Source of the DNA: Mesorhizobium hawassense
GTDB taxonomy: Bacteria; Pseudomonadota; Alphaproteobacteria; Rhizobiales; Rhizobiaceae
Length of the DNA stretch: 64,000 bases
Direction: 5' to 3'
NCBI RefSeq assembly: GCF_003289945.1
Contig: NZ_QMBP01000026.1
Span: forward strand, 1-64,000
In this document: positions 17,562-25,762 of the stretch, piece by piece
Layout of the letters: each line of letters opens with the position of its first letter
Numbering within the stretch: the stretch's first letter is position 1
Notes under the pieces: generated by a model
Told to the model about the DNA's origin: nothing
The model's database searches: none
The model's input: only the letters and a program-made list of their open reading frames with translations
Translations under genes and position numbers: made by a program

Positions 17562-19137
17562 CCAGGCTTCGCCCCTTCGCCCGAAATCGGGCGCCCACGA
17601 TGACGAGCGCGTGCTAAAAATCGCCGTGCTTGCCGTCGGCGGCCAAGGCGGCGGCGTGCTCGCCGACTGGATCACCGACGTCGCCGAGCGCAGCGGCTAC
17701 ATCGCCCAGTCGACGTCGGTCGCTGGCGTCGCCCAGCGCACGGGTGCCACGATCTATTACATCGAGATGGCCCGCGACACCGGCCGGCTGCCGGTCTTCG
17801 CGCTGTCGCCCTCGCAGGGCGACGTCGACATATTGATCGCAGCGGAGCTGATGGAGGCCGGCCGCGCCATCATCCGCGGCTTCGTCACGCCCGAGCGCAC
17901 GACACTGATCACCTCCTCGCACCGCATCGCCGCCGTCTCGGAAAAGATCGAGCCGGGCGATGGCCGCGCCTCGTCGGAAAAGGTGCACGCGACGGCGCAG
18001 GCGGCGGCGAAGCGCTTCATCGCCTTCGACATGGAAAAGATCGCCGCCGACAACGGCACCATGATCTCGGCCAGCCTGCTCGGCGCGCTGGCGGGCTCGG
18101 ATGCGCTGCCGTTCCCGCGCGAAAACTACGAGCAGGCGATCGGCGCCGGTGGTCGTGGTGTGAAAGCCAGCCTCGCCGCCTTCGGCGCCGCCTGTGATCG
18201 CGCGCGCGGCATTTCGGCCGCACCGTCGAGCGAGAAGGCATCGGCGCTTGCCACTTCCGAAATCCAGCCGACGCCAACAGTCCGTGGCCCGGAAACGCAG
18301 CTGAAAGGCTGGCGGGAACTTGCCGCCCGTGTCGCGGCGCTGCCGGAGCCGGTGCGTGACATGGCCGAGCGTGGTCTGAAGAAAGTCGTCGACTATCAGG
18401 ATATCGCCTATGGCGGCGAGTATCTCGACCGGCTGGACAAGGCGATCGCGCTCGACAATGCGGAGCGCGGCTACGCGCTGTCGATTGCCGCGGCAAAGCA
18501 CCTCGCCAACGCCATGTGCTACGACGACATGATCCGCGTTGCTGATCTGAAGACGCGTTCGACCCGCGACAAACGCGTGCGCAAGGAAGTCGGTGTCAAG
18601 CAAGGCTCGGTCCTGCAGGTCACCGAATATTTCCATCCGCGCATCGAGGAATTCTGCGGCACGCTGCCGGCGGGGCTCGGCGGCTACATCGAAAGCCGGC
18701 CGAAGCTCGCCGCCTTCCTCGACCGCCGCATCAATCGCGGCCGCCACATCCGCACCGACAGTTTCAGCGGCTTTGCCATGCTCTGGTTCATCGGCGGCCT
18801 GCGCCGCTGGCGCCGCCGCCTGCTGCGCCACAGGATCGAGGTCGAGCATCTGGAGCGCTGGTATAGCCTGGCGCTTAGCCACGCTCGCCAAGACTACGCG
18901 CTCGCCACGGAAATCCTGAACTGCCGCCGCCTGATCAAGGGCTACAGCGACACCCATGCCCGCGCCCAGTCGAAGTTCGACCGCGTGCTCTCGGCGCTGC
19001 CCATGCTCGAGGGCCGCGACGACGCCGCCGACTGGATCCGCCGCCTGCGCGAGGCGGCGCTGAAGGACGAAAAGGGCGACATGCTGGACGGCGCGCTGAA
19101 GACCGTGGCGACGCTCGGAGACAGCCCGGCCTCATAA
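17554..19137 (+). CDS. iorB: Indolepyruvate oxidoreductase, beta-subunit family protein with extended C terminus
   Basis: 527 aa. Residues about 15-200 are the gamma-type 2-oxoacid oxidoreductase domain (VLAVGGQGGGVLADWITD; SVAGVAQRTGATIYYIEM). The remaining 300 residues, rich in Arg and Ala helices, match the extra domain (DUF6537-like, from memory) seen in long alphaproteobacterial IorB proteins. That is more than twice the size of the archaeal beta subunit. ATG at 17554 overlaps the iorA stop by 8 nt, so the two subunits are made together. Confidence 0.9.
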   Translation: MLDQASPLRPKSGAHDDERVLKIAVLAVGGQGGGVLADWITDVAERSGYIAQSTSVAGVAQRTGATIYYIEMARDTGRLPVFALSPSQGDVDILIAAELMEAGRAIIRGFVTPERTTLITSSHRIAAVSEKIEPGDGRASSEKVHATAQAAAKRFIAFDMEKIAADNGTMISASLLGALAGSDALPFPRENYEQAIGAGGRGVKASLAAFGAACDRARGISAAPSSEKASALATSEIQPTPTVRGPETQLKGWRELAARVAALPEPVRDMAERGLKKVVDYQDIAYGGEYLDRLDKAIALDNAERGYALSIAAAKHLANAMCYDDMIRVADLKTRSTRDKRVRKEVGVKQGSVLQVTEYFHPRIEEFCGTLPAGLGGYIESRPKLAAFLDRRINRGRHIRTDSFSGFAMLWFIGGLRRWRRRLLRHRIEVEHLERWYSLALSHARQDYALATEILNCRRLIKGYSDTHARAQSKFDRVLSALPMLEGRDDAADWIRRLREAALKDEKGDMLDGALKTVATLGDSPAS

Positions 19138-19160
19138 CGGCTTGCTGCCACGGACGCTGG

Positions 19161-19607
19161 CTATTCAGTGGCTTCGCGTCCCGAGACCTGTTCGACGAGG
19201 ATCCGGAAAAAGACATGCGGCAGGTTGTCTGACAGGGGCGGCGTGGCAGGCTTGAGCGCGCCGGGCTCCCACCAGTCCGTGTGCTTGCTCAACACCGCCC
19301 AAGCATGGTCGAGCTGAACCTTGTGGCCAACCCGATCCGGCAGTTCCTCATAGCGGCCCTCGACGATCACGCTTCGCCAGCCGCGCCCCTGGGTGTGTTG
19401 TTCCACCTGAGCGCACACCAGGGGGTTCTCCCGCATCCAGTCGATCTTCTTGCCGAGCAGGGAAAAGGCGTAGAGATGGCTATCGGCATAGGCGTAGTTG
19501 AAGCACACGACATAGGGTTGTCCGTCCTTCACGCATGCCAGGTGGCCAGTGCGGTTGGCCGCCAGCATTTTCGTGCATTCCAGCGCAGAAAGCGTGCGGA
19601 TCATCAT
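19161..19607 (-). CDS. Pyridoxamine 5'-phosphate oxidase-like FMN-binding protein
   Basis: 148 aa split-barrel protein (RTLSALECTKMLAANRTGHLACVKDGQPYVV; WRSVIVEGRYEEL). Such proteins bind FMN or F420-like cofactors and include nitroimidazole reductases and general stress proteins; the substrate is unknown. It stands alone, convergent with iorB and divergent from the small secreted protein at 19879. AGGAG lies just upstream of the tandem ATGs. Confidence 0.85.
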   Translation of the reverse strand: MMIRTLSALECTKMLAANRTGHLACVKDGQPYVVCFNYAYADSHLYAFSLLGKKIDWMRENPLVCAQVEQHTQGRGWRSVIVEGRYEELPDRVGHKVQLDHAWAVLSKHTDWWEPGALKPATPPLSDNLPHVFFRILVEQVSGREATE

Positions 19608-19878
19608 CGGTATGATCTCCTGTTTCGGCGGGCCTTCGGCCTTAACGCCATCGCCGTCGATCGGTTTTCATCAATCTTAGTGTGGGACTGATCCAAGCTC
19701 ATTGATATGGATCAATTCGACATTGCGCCGAAGGCCTGCCGGACCGACCCGCCGCGGATCGAAACAGTCGGCCGGCGCTGCCTCGAACCGATCTAACGAA
19801 CATGTGATCCATTCCGCTCCGACGGATTTCGCCCGATCCTCCGTTTCACGGAGGTAGGGACGAATTACGGAGAGAGAA

Positions 19879-20148
19879 ATGTTCGCAAAATACTTACTGC
19901 CCATCGCCTTGGCCGCCGGCACTTTGATTCTGTCCGCCGCCGGTTCCGAGGCCATGCCGCTCGTCAAGCCAGGCGCCGCGCCGTTGCCGATCGAAACCGT
20001 CGGCTGGCGCTGCGGTCCCGGCTGGCACATGAACCACTGGGGCAGATGCGTGCCGAATGGCCGGGTGGTCATCCGCCCGATGCATGTGCGCCACTGGCAC
20101 CCCGGCTTCTGGTATCATGGCCGTTGGCACCCCGGCTTCTGGAGCTGA
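19879..20148 (+). CDS. Small secreted GCG_CRPN-type protein (copy 1)
   Basis: 89 aa: signal peptide (MFAKYLLPIALAAGTLILSA, cleavage near SEA), then the motif WRCGPGWHMNHWGRCVPN, then His/Trp-rich repeats (two WHPGFW units). The family is common in rhizobia and of unknown function; two cysteines could form one disulfide in the periplasm, and the His/Trp tail could bind metal (speculation). GGAGAGAGAA precedes the ATG. A second member is at 23260-23541. Confidence 0.88.
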   Translation: MFAKYLLPIALAAGTLILSAAGSEAMPLVKPGAAPLPIETVGWRCGPGWHMNHWGRCVPNGRVVIRPMHVRHWHPGFWYHGRWHPGFWS

Positions 20149-20157
20149 TGATCGCGC

Positions 20158-20188
20158 GCCCGCGCTGGCAACGGTCCGGGCTTTTTTT
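20158..20188 (+). terminator. Rho-independent terminator after the GCG_CRPN gene
   Basis: GCCCG (20158-20162) pairs with CGGGC (20177-20181), followed by seven T residues. It starts 10 bp after the stop at 20148. Confidence 0.65.
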
Positions 20189-20227
20189 GTTGGGGTCATG
20201 TAGGGGCTTGGCCGCGGCCTCCCAAAT

Positions 20228-20397
20228 TCGTCATCCACGGGCGTAGCGAAGCGAAGACCCGAGGATCCATGCCGGGACCTCGGTCAAGGGACGCAGCGGC
20301 CCAGAATTTTGGACCGTAGCGGCGCTCCTGAGTCCCGGCATGGATTCTAGGGTCTGCGCGCGTCGCTTCGCTCCTTGCTCCGCCCTAGAATGACGAA
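20228..20397. repeat. About 170-bp dispersed repeat, family D, copy 1
   Basis: Begins TCGTCATCCACGGGCG and ends CGCCCTAGAATGACGA. Inside are the inverted pair GACCCGAGGATCCATGCC and GGCATGGATTCTAGGGTC. The same layout recurs at 43577-43744. It lies between a convergent pair of genes and contains no plausible gene. Confidence 0.88.
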
Positions 20398-20441
20398 CTA
20401 CAGCCGACGCCGCACCCGTCACCGATCAACGAAGTCGCAAG

Positions 20442-21677
20442 TCACACCACCAAATCCCGCATCGGCTTCACCGTCGCCGACTCCGGAAACACCTTGTCGC
20501 CCAGTACCGCCGCCGAGAGCCCGAACTGATCCGCCAGCAGGCCCTTCAGCACCGCGCGCACATCGCTGGTCGGCGCCAGGTCGCGCTGCTCGTAGAGCTG
20601 CGCCGGCTTCAGTCCCGGCCAGTCGGCTATGACGCGACCGCCCTTGATCGCGCCGCCGGCGAGCAGCACCACGGTGCCGGTGCCGTGGTCGGTGCCGACC
20701 GTGCCGTTGATGCGCGCCGTGCGGCCGAACTCGGTGATGGCGACGACAGCGGTATCCTTCCAGCGCGCGCCGAGCCCTTGCTCGAACTCCTCGAAGGCGC
20801 CGTCGAGGCCGCCGAGCAGGTTGGCGAGCCGGCCGGTTGCGCCGCCTTCGTTGACATGCGTGTCCCAGCCGTCGAAAGCGAGCGCGGCGATGCGCGGTCC
20901 GTCATCGGCCGCCATCAGCCTCGCCGCGCCCTGCGCCGACTGCCGCATGCCGGCGGCGTTGTCGAGGCCGCCTTTGGGCTTCATCGCCTTGCCGTCGAGT
21001 TGGTCGCCCATCGCCATCCGGTCGGCATCGAGACCTTTCTGCAGCGCTGCCGCCAGCACCGGATCGCGATGGTTGTAGAGGTCGAGCACGCGTTCGGCCA
21101 AGGCGTCGCCGGGCGTCGGCAGCGCCTGCGGCGCCCAGCCGAGCACGGGCGCGGCGCCGCGGATCACCAGCGGCGTCGAAGGCCCGACGGCGAGCCCGCC
21201 GGCCTTCGTGATCCGGTCGCCCGCCGGCAGGTTGGCCAGTGCACGGTTGAGCCAGCCGGTTGCCGCGTTGCCGGGGCCGGGCAGGCCGCTTTCCAGCACG
21301 TCCTGGCCGTCGAAATGCGAGCGGTCGCGATAGCCGGTCGCGGCGGCATGCACCACTGCCGCCTGGCCCGATTTGAACAGGCGTGCAAACACCGGCATTG
21401 CCGGGTTGACGGCGAAGAAGCCGTCGAGCGGCAATGCCGGGTTGGCGCCTGAGAGCGAAAGCGCGATGTCGCCATGCAGGCCGGCATAGTCGGGGTCGCC
21501 GACCGGACCGACCGTCGACAGCCCGTCCAGCGCGCCGCGCAGCACGATGACGATCAGCCGCGGGTCGCGATTGTCCGCGCGGGCAAAGCGCGGCAGGAAT
21601 GCCCAGGCAAACAATGCCCCGCCGGTCATCAGCATCGCGCGGCGGGACAGGCTGGGGGTTTCGCACAAAAGGCTCAT
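20442..21677 (-). CDS. DUF1501-family protein with Tat signal
   Basis: 411 aa. The N terminus has a twin-arginine signal (SRRAMLMTGGALFAWAFLP, cleavage near ARA). The mature part shows the DUF1501 pattern, related to the alkaline-phosphatase/sulfatase fold: VLRGALDGLSTV, DRSHFDGQDVLE, FDGWDTHVNEGG, ITEFGRTARINGTVGTDHGTG. The conserved Asp/His residues suggest metal binding; no reaction is established. It is the partner of DUF1800, which ends 19 bp upstream, and last gene of the ECF-sigma operon. GGAGATATCC precedes the ATG. Confidence 0.9.
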   Translation of the reverse strand: MSLLCETPSLSRRAMLMTGGALFAWAFLPRFARADNRDPRLIVIVLRGALDGLSTVGPVGDPDYAGLHGDIALSLSGANPALPLDGFFAVNPAMPVFARLFKSGQAAVVHAAATGYRDRSHFDGQDVLESGLPGPGNAATGWLNRALANLPAGDRITKAGGLAVGPSTPLVIRGAAPVLGWAPQALPTPGDALAERVLDLYNHRDPVLAAALQKGLDADRMAMGDQLDGKAMKPKGGLDNAAGMRQSAQGAARLMAADDGPRIAALAFDGWDTHVNEGGATGRLANLLGGLDGAFEEFEQGLGARWKDTAVVAITEFGRTARINGTVGTDHGTGTVVLLAGGAIKGGRVIADWPGLKPAQLYEQRDLAPTSDVRAVLKGLLADQFGLSAAVLGDKVFPESATVKPMRDLVV

Positions 21678-21696
21678 GAGGATATCTCCGTTGCTG

Positions 21697-23154
21697 TCAC
21701 CGGCGCTGGAACTCCGGCGCCATCAACAGCAGCGCCAGGCCCTGCTGTTTGGACTCGGCACGCGAAATCGCTTGGCTCGTCTCGGCCGAGACGGACGTGC
21801 CGATCAAGGAAGCCAGCATGTCGTTGGGATTGCCGATATCGTCGGCCTGCCTCGCCGCCTGCCAGGCGATGTCGAGGCGCGTCTTCATGCCCTCGGCCGA
21901 TGCCCAGGCATCGGCGCGGTCGGGAAAGCCGTTCGGTCCCGGCGGTTGCCACAGCGGCTCGCCCGACACCGCCAGCCAGCGCAGCGACCGCTGCGGCTCG
22001 TTGCCGGCGGATGGACCGATCGCGCGCCGCAAAGCGACGACATAGTCGAAGGGCGAGCGCAGCTTGGCCAAAGGCGTCGACCAGGCTTCGGGCATGTCGA
22101 TCAGCGCCAGCGCCATTGCGCGCAGGTCGCCATCCGACTTGGTGAAGACTGAGGCGAGGCGCGCGACCGACTGCGGCGGCGGGTCGTCGGCGATGAAATG
22201 GCGGGCAAGCTTGGTGGCGATGTGCTGCGCGGTGGCCGGATGGCGGGCTATGTCGTTGAGCGCGGCTTCCGCCTGGCCCATGCCAGCGCCCGGATAGGCC
22301 TTACCGAGCAGCATCGCCCCGCCCGGCTGATGCGTGTTGGCGTTGAAGACGAAGGTTCCCGGTTCTCCCAGCCGCCCCTCGCGTCCCGCCATCGTCCAGC
22401 CGGTCAGCATGCCGGCGAAACTGGTGACGTCGGCTTGGACATAACCGCTGCCGACGCCCAGCGTGTGCAATTCCAGGATCTCGCGGGCGAGGTTCTCGTT
22501 GAGGCCGCGGCCGCGTCTTTTGCCGGCGCGCGAGTCCGGCCCGATCGACTGCTGGTTGTCGAGGTAGAACAGCATCGTCGGATGATGCTCGACCGCCAAG
22601 AGCATGTCGGCGAAGCGGCCGAGCACGAAGGGGCGGATCGCCTCGCGCTCGAAGGCGCCGGCGCTGGCCCGCACCACCGGCGCCTTGGCGGCGGAGACGC
22701 AGAAATGGTTCGACCAGAAGCCGACCAGGCGCTCGACGAAACCAGGCGTCGCGGCGAGCGCCTTGTCGAAGCGGGCCTGCGCTTCGTCGCGATAGATATC
22801 GGCCTCGACGCGCGGCACCGAAGGCTTTGGTTTTGTCTCGGCCGGGCCGGCCGGATCAGCCGCCGCCGTCGGCTGCATGGCGGCCGCCGCCTTCTCGTCC
22901 CGCGCCGTCTTGCGCTCCATGGCTGCCGCCATGCTGGCCTGGATCGCCGCGGTGCTGTCCAGCAACCCGGCATTCCGCGGATCGTCGGGCGGAATGAGCG
23001 CGATGTCCTGCTGCTTGAGCTCGGCCTTGAGGTAGCCGCGCGGATCGGCGGCGACCTTGCCGAGCTCGTCGCCCGGTCTTGCGCCGAGGCCGAAGCGATT
23101 GAGCGCGACCAGGGCTTTGTCAGGCGGTACGGGATTTGAAACCGGTGCGGCCAA
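21697..23154 (-). CDS. DUF1800-family protein
   Basis: 485 aa when begun at TTG 23154, where GGAGG lies 5 nt upstream (GGAGGCTACG); the longer frame from 23223 has no such site. The family opening KALVALNRFGLGARPGDEL follows directly, with WSNHFCVSAAK and RGRGLNENLAREILELHTLG later. No signal peptide or membrane segment is visible, although its partner DUF1501 has a Tat signal. Function unknown; DUF1800-DUF1501 pairs recur in many bacteria. A central Ala/Lys/Pro-rich linker (about residues 95-130) is low complexity. Confidence 0.88.
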   Translation of the reverse strand: MAAPVSNPVPPDKALVALNRFGLGARPGDELGKVAADPRGYLKAELKQQDIALIPPDDPRNAGLLDSTAAIQASMAAAMERKTARDEKAAAAMQPTAAADPAGPAETKPKPSVPRVEADIYRDEAQARFDKALAATPGFVERLVGFWSNHFCVSAAKAPVVRASAGAFEREAIRPFVLGRFADMLLAVEHHPTMLFYLDNQQSIGPDSRAGKRRGRGLNENLAREILELHTLGVGSGYVQADVTSFAGMLTGWTMAGREGRLGEPGTFVFNANTHQPGGAMLLGKAYPGAGMGQAEAALNDIARHPATAQHIATKLARHFIADDPPPQSVARLASVFTKSDGDLRAMALALIDMPEAWSTPLAKLRSPFDYVVALRRAIGPSAGNEPQRSLRWLAVSGEPLWQPPGPNGFPDRADAWASAEGMKTRLDIAWQAARQADDIGNPNDMLASLIGTSVSAETSQAISRAESKQQGLALLLMAPEFQRR

Positions 23155-23259
23155 CGTAGCCTCCGTCCGAAGCCGACGCTGATCGCAGCAGCCGGTATGT
23201 TCCATGGATCGCAAGGGCGTCATGACGCCGGCCGCAGCACCGGCGTCATGAGGCGGCTC

Positions 23260-23541
23260 TTACCAACGGCGCCAGTGGTGCCACCGGTGATACGGGTGCC
23301 AGACCGGGCCGATATAGACGCGCGGTCCGTAATAATAGCCGGGATAGATCACGCGGCGATTGGGAACGCAGCGGCCCCAGTAGTTGGGATGCCAGCCCGG
23401 ACCGCAGCCCCAGGCAACATGCTCTATCATTGCCGGCGCCGGCGCGACCGGTGCAAGCGGCATCGCCGAGGCGGCGCTGGCCGCGGCGGCTCCGCCGATG
23501 GCGAGCGCTGCCGCGAGCGAATATTTCGTCAGACCATTCAT
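23260..23541 (-). CDS. Small secreted GCG_CRPN-type protein (copy 2)
   Basis: 93 aa from ATG 23541 (GGGAG 6 nt upstream): signal peptide MNGLTKYSLAAALAIGGAAA with cleavage near ASA, then WGCGPGWHPNYWGRCVPNRR, then a Tyr/His/Trp-rich tail (HPYHRWHHWRRW). The long frame running upstream to 24150 is an artefact. It is a paralogue of 19879-20148, located inside the leftward ECF-sigma operon. Confidence 0.88.
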   Translation of the reverse strand: MNGLTKYSLAAALAIGGAAAASAASAMPLAPVAPAPAMIEHVAWGCGPGWHPNYWGRCVPNRRVIYPGYYYGPRVYIGPVWHPYHRWHHWRRW

Positions 23542-23645
23542 GGGATACTCCCGAGAGTTTCGAGGTTGAAGAGAACCTGCCGACATCGTTGGCGGGCCTG
23601 TCCCTCTTTCCCTTGAACGGGGCGTCTCCGCCCTTTCCGTCGCTG

Positions 23646-24080
23646 CTAGGGCGATTTTTTTACGGGCCTGCCAGCGCGCCGCAGCAGGGCATCCGCCAGC
23701 AACTGGCGATCCTCGGGCGAGCTCGACGCCGCGAATTCGACGATGCGCTGTTCCAGCCGCATGCGGATGGTGACGTCGGCGTTGCGCGCCCGCTCCAGCG
23801 CGGCGGCAAGCGCGGCGCTGTCGAGAGTCGGCTGCTGCAGGAGGTTGGCCGCGTCGCGTCGCGCCGCCTGGCCGTCGAGGATGACATCCCGCGATTCCCG
23901 GCGCACCTCGCGCAGCGCCTGGCGGAAGGCCTTGCGGTCGGCGGAGGGCAGCCGGCCGCCCGCCGATTCCAGCGAATAGCCCGGGTTGGATTTGCCGATC
24001 AGCCAGCCGGCGCCGCCGGCGAGCGCGCCGATCAGAAAGACGTTGAGCACCAGGGATGCTGCGACGAGACGGGGGTTCAT
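23646..24080 (-). CDS. Periplasmic heavy-metal-sensor-like (CnrX/ZraP type) protein
   Basis: 144 aa: one N-terminal membrane anchor (LVAASLVLNVFLIGALAGGAGWLIG), then an all-helical periplasmic part (ADRKAFRQALREVRRESRDVI; LERARNADVTIRMRLEQRIVEFA) typical of the CnrX/ZraP/CpxP-like group. ATG at 24080 overlaps the anti-sigma stop (ATGA), and AGGAGG lies upstream. No His/Met metal-site cluster is obvious, so metal sensing is only a family assumption. By context it may modulate the anti-sigma factor. Confidence 0.85.
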   Translation of the reverse strand: MNPRLVAASLVLNVFLIGALAGGAGWLIGKSNPGYSLESAGGRLPSADRKAFRQALREVRRESRDVILDGQAARRDAANLLQQPTLDSAALAAALERARNADVTIRMRLEQRIVEFAASSSPEDRQLLADALLRRAGRPVKKSP

Positions 24081-24526
24081 AGGTCCTCCTCGATCTGGTC
24101 GGCGTCGGGACCGGCATCGCCGAACGACGTCGCATTGGCGTCCATGACATAATGGTTGGACGGGATGTCCGGATTGACCACGGTCACCAGCGCCAGCCCG
24201 GCCACGGCGCCGGCAAGCCCGACGCCGGCGAGCCCGAAGCCCAGCCACCAGAACCGGCGGCGGCGCACCTGCCGGACCTCGGTCGCGGCCTTGGCGACAA
24301 TCATGCCATGAAGCGCTGGGCTGGGCTGCTCGACGCGATGCCGGTCGAGCAGCGCATCCAACTTGCCGGCGCGCCGCAGGATGGCCCGGCCTTCCTCGGT
24401 CTCGGCGAACCGCACCGCCGCGGCCTGCTCGGCCTGCGGCCAGCGGTGCAACGCGCTGCCATAGCCGTCCGCCAGCGCGGCGAAGCGCCCGGCATCCATC
24501 GGCCCTTGCGTCGTCTTCTCAGCCAT
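24077..24526 (-). CDS. Single-pass membrane protein, candidate anti-sigma factor
   Basis: 149 aa: a helical cytoplasmic part (residues 1-90, with the ADGYGSALHRWPQ segment), one membrane helix (FWWLGFGLAGVGLAGAVAGLALV), and a short periplasmic acidic tail. It has no recognisable zinc-binding anti-sigma HxxxCxxC motif. Its place right after the ECF sigma gene, with an ATGA overlap into the CnrX-like gene, makes an anti-sigma role likely but unproven. AAGGGGG precedes the start. Confidence 0.75.
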   Translation of the reverse strand: MAEKTTQGPMDAGRFAALADGYGSALHRWPQAEQAAAVRFAETEEGRAILRRAGKLDALLDRHRVEQPSPALHGMIVAKAATEVRQVRRRRFWWLGFGLAGVGLAGAVAGLALVTVVNPDIPSNHYVMDANATSFGDAGPDADQIEEDL

Positions 24527-24600
24527 TTCGTTCCCCCTTCCACCGTTTTGACGTGGCCCCCCACGTCCTCATCCGCGAAGCCGCCGATCTCCCTGTTGTC

Positions 24601-25143
24601 TCAGTCATCGCCATCGTCTCCGATGAGCATCGCCTGCAAGGCGCGGCGGCCCCGCGCGAGCAGGCTTTCCAGCGCATCGACGCTGACCTGCATGGCGCTG
24701 GCCGCCTCGATGTTGGACAGGTCCTGATAATACACCAGCACGATCGCCTCGCGCTGGCGCGGCGCGATGCGCAGCAAGGCCTGGCCGACCCGCCGCTCTT
24801 CGTCGCCCGGCAAGGCGTCGGGAAGCGGCGTCTCATCGGCTACCTCCGGCAACTCGTCCGTCGTCCATTCGCGCCGGCGCCGCAGCCGGTCGTAGCAAAG
24901 GTTGAGCGCAACGCGGTGGACCCAGGTGTCGAACCGCGCGCCTTTCTGGCGCCAGCCCGAAGCGTGGCGCCAGATGCGTACAAAAGTCTCCTGGGCGACG
25001 TCTTCCGCCTCCGCCGCGTCGCCGAGCATGCGTCTCGCCAATGCCAGGATGCGCGGCAGCTTGCGCGCCACCATCGCCTGCACGGCGGCGGGGTCGCCGG
25101 CGCCGATGCGCCGTACCAGTTCCTCGTCCGGATCGGCGCCCAT
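24601..25143 (-). CDS. ECF RNA polymerase sigma factor
   Basis: 180 aa. Region 2 includes DAAEAEDVAQETFVRIWRHA and the core-binding helix; region 4 is RIAPRQREAIVLVYYQDLSNIEAASAMQVSVDALESLLARGRRAL. Start ATG 25143 is used rather than the TTG three bases upstream. It should direct transcription of this operon and perhaps other envelope genes when released by the membrane protein encoded next. Confidence 0.93.
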   Translation of the reverse strand: MGADPDEELVRRIGAGDPAAVQAMVARKLPRILALARRMLGDAAEAEDVAQETFVRIWRHASGWRQKGARFDTWVHRVALNLCYDRLRRRREWTTDELPEVADETPLPDALPGDEERRVGQALLRIAPRQREAIVLVYYQDLSNIEAASAMQVSVDALESLLARGRRALQAMLIGDDGDD

Positions 25144-25188
25144 CAATCAAGGCGCTCGCGATTGTCATTATGCGGCATAGCCTCTTGG

Positions 25189-25614
25189 TCATTGCTCCTC
25201 ATTGGGAGCGGATTTGTGGCCCGGCCTCTCGTCGTCGCTGAGCACGCCGTCGCCATTCTTGTCGAGCTTGACGAAGCGTTTGGCGAGGAAAGCGTCGAGC
25301 TCCGCCTTGTCGACGACGCCGTCCTTGTTGGTGTCCATGCGCGCGAAGGATTTGGCCGGATCGCCCTTGGCCTTGCGCGCGGTCTGGGACGCGGTCCATT
25401 CGGCGAGGCTGACCTTGCCGTCATTGTCGGTGTCGGCCCGCATGAAGGCCTTTTCCCGTCGCTTCTCGAACTTCTCCAGCGTCAGGCCGGACTTGGCGGG
25501 AGCGGGAGCCGAGGTGGCCGGGGCCGGCACGGGGGCAGGGGTCGGCGTCGTCTGGGCGACCGCGGCCGCGGTCTGCACACCAAGGGCAACGACGAATATC
25601 GTGGGGCGGATCAT
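25189..25614 (-). CDS. Secreted EF-hand calcium-binding protein
   Basis: 141 aa with a signal peptide (MIRPTIFVVALGVQTAAAVAQ), a Pro/Ala spacer (residues 22-42) and three EF-hand loops: DTDNDGKVSLAEW, DTNKDGVVDKAEL and DKNGDGVLSDDE, all with acidic residues at the coordinating positions. Probably a periplasmic calcium binder or sensor. It is 45 bp upstream of the sigma gene on the same strand and may be first in the operon. GGAGACGAGAGC precedes the ATG. Confidence 0.88.
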   Translation of the reverse strand: MIRPTIFVVALGVQTAAAVAQTTPTPAPVPAPATSAPAPAKSGLTLEKFEKRREKAFMRADTDNDGKVSLAEWTASQTARKAKGDPAKSFARMDTNKDGVVDKAELDAFLAKRFVKLDKNGDGVLSDDERPGHKSAPNEEQ

Positions 25615-25762
25615 GCTCTCGTCTCCGGTTGGGCGCGGCCATTGGCGGCCACGCTTCAGCCGTTAAACGCGACGCGGAGCAAAATCCGTCGGTCGTTCAC
25701 CGACACAATCGAAAGCCATCTCCGGCGAGGCCGGACGGTGCCGCTTTCGGCAGGCGCAAAAC

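Noticed and set aside
17614..18957. Long minus-strand frame opposite iorB, and similar ones opposite iorA and the binding proteins
   Set aside because: Antisense shadows of well-supported genes; no ribosome-binding sites or family motifs.
19161..19607. pdxH (true pyridoxamine phosphate oxidase)
   Set aside because: Too short at 148 aa and without the PdxH C-terminal motif; only the general split-barrel fold is supported.
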